A stretch of DNA of 17,370 nucleotides from an uncultured Bacteroidales bacterium. GTDB lineage: Bacteria; Bacteroidota; Bacteroidia; Bacteroidales; Paludibacteraceae. Numbering within the stretch: the first letter of the stretch is position 1; each line of letters starts with the position of its first letter. Of the stretch, positions 13,893 through 17,370 are shown one piece after another. The translations under genes and the position numbers were made by a program. The notes under the pieces are model-generated. The model worked only from the letters and a program-made list of their open reading frames with translations, ran no database searches and was not told where the DNA came from. Location: the NCBI GenBank assembly GCA_903873355.1, contig CAIQOG010000266.1, positions 1 to 17,370 on the forward strand, read 5' to 3'.

Positions 13893-15719
13893 ATGAAAAG
13901 CAAAATACTTCTATCACTTTTTATATTTACAACATTTGTTGTATTTGCGGATGAACCTGTTCGGTTTATGGCTTCTGCACCTTCAACAGTAGTTCTGGAT
14001 AAGCCTTTTCAACTGGTTTTTACAGTCAATGCAACTGCAAAAGATTTAAGAGTTCCCGATTTTAGTAATTTTGAAGTATTGGCTGGACCATTTGAGTCGC
14101 ACAGTCAGAGCATTCAGTATGTTAACGGAAAAAGTTCATCTACAGTTTCGGTTTCTTACACTTATACACTACAAGCTCAGAAAACCGGAACATTCACTAT
14201 TCCATCTGCAAGCATAACCGTTGAAGGGAAAAAAGTTACGTCAAACGGACTTTCTATAAAAGTGCTTCCGGCCGATGCCACCCCACCAGCTTCGAAATCG
14301 CAGGGAAATCAGTCGGGTGGGGGACAAGCCTCTATTTCAGGCGATAATATCTTCATTAAAACCGAAGTGTCCAAAACCAATGTATATGAACAGGAAGCTA
14401 TTTTGGTGACCTATAAACTCTACACGCTGGCCGATGTGATTCAATGCAATCCTAAAGGTTCGCCCGATTTTAATGGATTCCTCAAGCAGGATTTCGACCA
14501 ACAACAGGGTAACAAACAGATGGCATTGGAAAACTATAACGGTCGGAATTATGGCACCTTTGTTCTGTATAAAACATTGCTTTATCCACAACACTCCGGG
14601 GTAATTCAGATTGATAAATGGCCTTTTGAAGCTGTAGTCCGTGTGCAGAACAGACAAGCGGTTCGAAGCATTTTTGATGATTTCTTCGATTCTTACACGA
14701 ATGTTTCTAAACTCATTTCTGCTCCGGCTGTCAAAATTGTAGTTAATGCACTTCCTACTGCCAATAAACCGGCTTCGTTCAACGGAACAGTTGGTCATTT
14801 CACACTGAACAGCAGCATTACAACTACACAGGTGAAAGCAAATGAGGCAGTTACACTGAAATTGAATATCACAGGTTCGGGGAATATGAAGTTGATCAAG
14901 AATCCGACAATCAAATTTCCGGATGGATTTGAATTGTACGATCCGAAAGTGACTAATAATTTTAAGACATCGGCAGCAGGTGTTTCGGGTACAAAAAGTA
15001 TTGAATACCTTTTCATCCCTCGACATTCCGGTAATTTTGACATTCCTTCGACCGAGATTTCATATTTCGATACACAGGACAAAGCATACAAAACCCTGAG
15101 AACACCAGGTTACAATCTTCAGGTTTCGAAAGGAGACGGAAATGAAGCACCGGTGGTTTCGGGCGGAACTTATGTAGACAAACAGGATGTGAAGCAACTA
15201 GGTAAGGATATTCGATTTATTCAAACCGGTAAATTTGAAATTTCGAAGGAAGAAGAGCCTGTTGTAGGTACTGTAATGTCGTGGTTGTTTTACCTTATAC
15301 CTTTGTTAATCTCGTTGGTATTATTTATTTTCTTCCGCAAACAGGCTAAAGAAAATGCAGATGTATTATTAGTTAAGAACAAAAAAGCCAATAAACTGGC
15401 TCAGAAACGCCTAAAGGTAGCTCAAAAACTTTTACGTGAAGGAAATAAAGATGCTTTCTATGAAGAAGTGATGAAAGCAACCTGGACTTATCTGAGTGAT
15501 AAATTATCAATCCCGGTAGCCTCGTTGACCAAAGATCGGGTGGAAGATGAGTTGAATCGTTATAAGGTTGATTCAGCAATAACCGGTCAGTTTGTCAACA
15601 TTCTGAATACCTGTGAATTTGCACGGTTTGCACCGAATACCGGTCAACAGGAAATGGGTAACCTGTATGAAGATACAATTCAGGTAATCAGCAGTCTGGA
15701 AGAGAAATTTAAGAAGTAA
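13893..15719 (+). CDS. batD: BatD, oxygen-tolerance membrane protein
   Basis: The 608-residue protein is the BatD (oxygen tolerance) family protein. It has a signal peptide (1-19, cleaved before DEPV), a long beta-rich periplasmic part with several Ig-like domains (about 22-125, 150-285 and 300-415), a Gly/Ser/Gln linker at 134-147, one transmembrane helix (462-481) and a helical cytoplasmic domain (490-608). The periplasmic motif YKTLLYPQHSG (226-236) is typical. Its cytoplasmic domain resembles that of the protein encoded at 10097-11068. A scaffold role on the periplasmic face beside BatA/BatB is inferred from the family. The length and order are normal. Confidence 0.93.
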   Translation: MKSKILLSLFIFTTFVVFADEPVRFMASAPSTVVLDKPFQLVFTVNATAKDLRVPDFSNFEVLAGPFESHSQSIQYVNGKSSSTVSVSYTYTLQAQKTGTFTIPSASITVEGKKVTSNGLSIKVLPADATPPASKSQGNQSGGGQASISGDNIFIKTEVSKTNVYEQEAILVTYKLYTLADVIQCNPKGSPDFNGFLKQDFDQQQGNKQMALENYNGRNYGTFVLYKTLLYPQHSGVIQIDKWPFEAVVRVQNRQAVRSIFDDFFDSYTNVSKLISAPAVKIVVNALPTANKPASFNGTVGHFTLNSSITTTQVKANEAVTLKLNITGSGNMKLIKNPTIKFPDGFELYDPKVTNNFKTSAAGVSGTKSIEYLFIPRHSGNFDIPSTEISYFDTQDKAYKTLRTPGYNLQVSKGDGNEAPVVSGGTYVDKQDVKQLGKDIRFIQTGKFEISKEEEPVVGTVMSWLFYLIPLLISLVLFIFFRKQAKENADVLLVKNKKANKLAQKRLKVAQKLLREGNKDAFYEEVMKATWTYLSDKLSIPVASLTKDRVEDELNRYKVDSAITGQFVNILNTCEFARFAPNTGQQEMGNLYEDTIQVISSLEEKFKK

Positions 15720-15743
15720 TAAACTCAAACCAAGCATAAAATT

Positions 15744-16496
15744 ATGAGAAAAATTATTTTAACAATATCACTGATTTTGAGTTTTAGTCCGATGCTTTTG
15801 GCAGAAGGCAATGCTTTAAAACAAGCAAACAGTCTCTATACAAAAGGAGAATATTCCGAAGCAGCTAAGTTGTATGAAAAGATTCTGGCAATCGACGGTG
15901 TTGCACCCGAATTATATTTCAATCTTGGAAACGCCTATTATAAAACGAATGAATTAGGAAAAAGTATCCTGAATTATGAACGCGCACTTCGATTATCGCC
16001 CATGTACGAAGATGCCCGTTATAACCTTGAAACGGCACAATTAAAAGTGGTTGACAATATTGGCAGGAATCAGTCATTTTTTATTGGTAAATGGATAGAT
16101 TCACTGATGAAACTCCTGAATTCAAATCAGTGGTTTTACCTCAGTTTGATGTTGTTTCTGTTATGTTTGGGAAGTGCGTTCCTTTTTATTTTCGGATCGT
16201 CGCATGCCGTTCGTAAAGGTTCGTTTTATATTGCTGCAATACTGTTGGGAATAAGTTTGTTGACAGTCTTTTTTGCCGGAATGCGCAAAGATCAGATGAT
16301 AAATCATCGCGAAGCAATCATTATGAGCGGAACGGTGAGTGTAAAAGGTTCGCCCGACAAAAGTGGAACCGATTTGTTCCAACTTCATGAAGGTACTAAA
16401 GTTTCTGTAAAAAGTACGCTCGGAACCTGGGTTGAAATAAAGCTTGGTAATGGAAATATAGGTTGGGTGGAACAGGAAAATATCGAGAGAATATAA
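15744..16496 (+). CDS. batE: BatE, TPR / membrane / SH3 protein
   Basis: The 250-residue protein has a signal peptide (1-20), TPR repeats (about 24-100, with ELYFNLGNAYYKTNELGKSI at 56-75), two membrane helices (130-150 and 160-179) and a C-terminal bacterial SH3 domain (188-250, ending GNIGWVEQENIERI). The two helices make a hairpin, so both the TPR and the SH3 domain should face the periplasm. SH3 domains of this kind often bind peptidoglycan, so a link to the wall is plausible. It starts 24 bases after batD and is the last of the bat genes. Confidence 0.92.
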   Translation: MRKIILTISLILSFSPMLLAEGNALKQANSLYTKGEYSEAAKLYEKILAIDGVAPELYFNLGNAYYKTNELGKSILNYERALRLSPMYEDARYNLETAQLKVVDNIGRNQSFFIGKWIDSLMKLLNSNQWFYLSLMLFLLCLGSAFLFIFGSSHAVRKGSFYIAAILLGISLLTVFFAGMRKDQMINHREAIIMSGTVSVKGSPDKSGTDLFQLHEGTKVSVKSTLGTWVEIKLGNGNIGWVEQENIERI

Positions 16497-16553
16497 ATGT
16501 CCTCTAATCCTGCGAGGGAGAATCTTAACTCATAGTTTCCAACTAAAATCTAT

Positions 16554-17219
16554 ATGAATATTATTGAAATTATAAAAGAGTTGGATACTCATTTGTTTCT
16601 CATTATTAATGGGTTGCATTACACTTTTTTCGATAGTTTCATGTGGGCGATAAGTGCCAAACTGACCTGGATTCCGCTTTATCTTTCAGTTTTATACCTC
16701 CTTATCCGAACTTTCAAAAAAAATTCTGTCTGGATAATTCTTTCGGTTGTCCTTTGCATTGTTATTTCCGATCAGGTGGCTTCCGGTCTGCTAAAAGAAC
16801 TCGTCAAACGTCTTCGTCCTTCGCATGTAGATAGCCTGAAATCAGTTATTCATTTGGTAAAAGGTTATGAAGGCGGGTTATATGGTTTTGCGTCTTCACA
16901 TGCAGCCAATTCAGCCGGTTTTGCTATTCTGACTTCACTTATTTTCAGTAACAGATTTTATACAATCTTCATTCTGTTCTGGGCTGCACTTGTTTCATAT
17001 TCACGTGTTTATTTAGGTGTTCATTATCCGCTGGATATTATCGGCGGTATTGCTATCGGAGTTTTTGCTGCTTTATTTTGTTTTTGGCTTCTTATTCGCT
17101 TGCGTCCGCAAAGCTTGCAAAATCAGGATTTTCCAACCAAAAAACCACAAAATACCATTCCACTCTGGGTTTTGTCACTGACTCTGTCAGGCATAATCGT
17201 TTATTCGGTAGTAGTATAA
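16554..17219 (+). CDS. PAP2-family membrane phosphatase
   Basis: The 221-residue polytopic membrane protein belongs to the PAP2 (type 2 phosphatidic acid phosphatase) superfamily. The three catalytic motifs are present: KxxxxxxRP (K81 to P89), SSH (114-116, in ASSHAA; the usual PSGH is changed to ASSH) and SRxxxxxHxxxD (S150, R151, H157, D161). H116 and H157 are the expected catalytic histidines. Members dephosphorylate lipids such as undecaprenyl pyrophosphate or phosphatidylglycerol phosphate; the substrate here cannot be told. About six membrane helices are seen, with the active site expected on the periplasmic side. It is 57 bases after batE and may share its transcript. Confidence 0.9.
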   Translation: MNIIEIIKELDTHLFLIINGLHYTFFDSFMWAISAKLTWIPLYLSVLYLLIRTFKKNSVWIILSVVLCIVISDQVASGLLKELVKRLRPSHVDSLKSVIHLVKGYEGGLYGFASSHAANSAGFAILTSLIFSNRFYTIFILFWAALVSYSRVYLGVHYPLDIIGGIAIGVFAALFCFWLLIRLRPQSLQNQDFPTKKPQNTIPLWVLSLTLSGIIVYSVVV

Positions 17220-17370
17220 ATCTCCGTTTTTTACTTTCAAATAAATTAAAAAACCGTTTTGTTAATTAAGATGTTTGAGTTCCTTTGGGTATGTATTCAA
17301 TAAGTGTGAAACTTTGTATGCTATTATTTACCAGCTTACTAAAAAAACTCCAAAGTTGATTGCCCAGAAC

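Noticed and set aside
14337..15026. A 229-residue reading frame on the - strand
   Set aside because: It lies wholly within batD and shows no family motif, signal peptide or sensible start region.
16497..16553. Terminator between batE and the PAP2 gene
   Set aside because: Only a 4-bp CCTC/GAGG stem is possible and no T tract follows.
17220..17370. A gene or terminator at the right end
   Set aside because: Only very short reading frames and a weak A/T-rich inverted repeat near 17246-17269 are present; nothing can be supported.

Overview
The window looks like chromosomal DNA of a Bacteroidota bacterium, most likely order Bacteroidales. The evidence is the complete aerotolerance (Bat) operon in its Bacteroidales order, a DUF3109 protein, the rpmB-rpmG-DUF4295 trio, A-rich translation starts without Shine-Dalgarno sequences, and four -7 boxes of the Bacteroidota form TAnnTTTG. 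Base composition is about 40% GC. All convincing genes are on the + strand. No tRNA, rRNA, CRISPR array, transposase or integrase is visible.

Layout. (1) 1-2035: an intrinsic terminator from an upstream gene, a cysteine-rich DUF3109 protein, then cinA. (2) 2116-2862: a promoter, ribosomal protein genes rpmB and rpmG, a 50-codon DUF4295 gene (probably ribosomal protein bL38), and a terminator. (3) 2886-3785: a one-gene unit encoding a FISUMP-domain lipoprotein, with its own promoter and a terminator closely resembling the one before it. The last 180 bases of this gene have clearly different base and codon use. (4) 3809-7935: a promoter, ftsY (membrane targeting), rimO (ribosomal protein S12 methylthiolation), and two overlapping HU-family genes. 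The second HU gene joins an HU domain to a transmembrane helix and a LysM domain. A terminator follows. (5) 8052-17219: a promoter and a co-directional run of moxR, DUF58, a BatD-like membrane protein, batA, batB, batC, batD, batE and a PAP2 phosphatase. The last 150 bases hold no recognisable gene.

In the Bat run, the MoxR AAA+ ATPase is expected to work with von Willebrand A proteins (BatA, BatB and the soluble DUF58 protein). TPR proteins (BatC, BatE) and Ig-like/TM proteins (BatD and the protein before BatA) act on the periplasmic side. The operon was first linked to aerotolerance in Bacteroides fragilis; its biochemical activity is still unclear.

The best leads are the FISUMP gene, whose 3' end resembles the variable region of a diversity-generating retroelement (no reverse transcriptase or template repeat is in view), and the HU-TM-LysM protein, which could link DNA to the cell wall. 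In addition, several gene spacers are built from short iterated 7- to 9-base units running up to the start codon.
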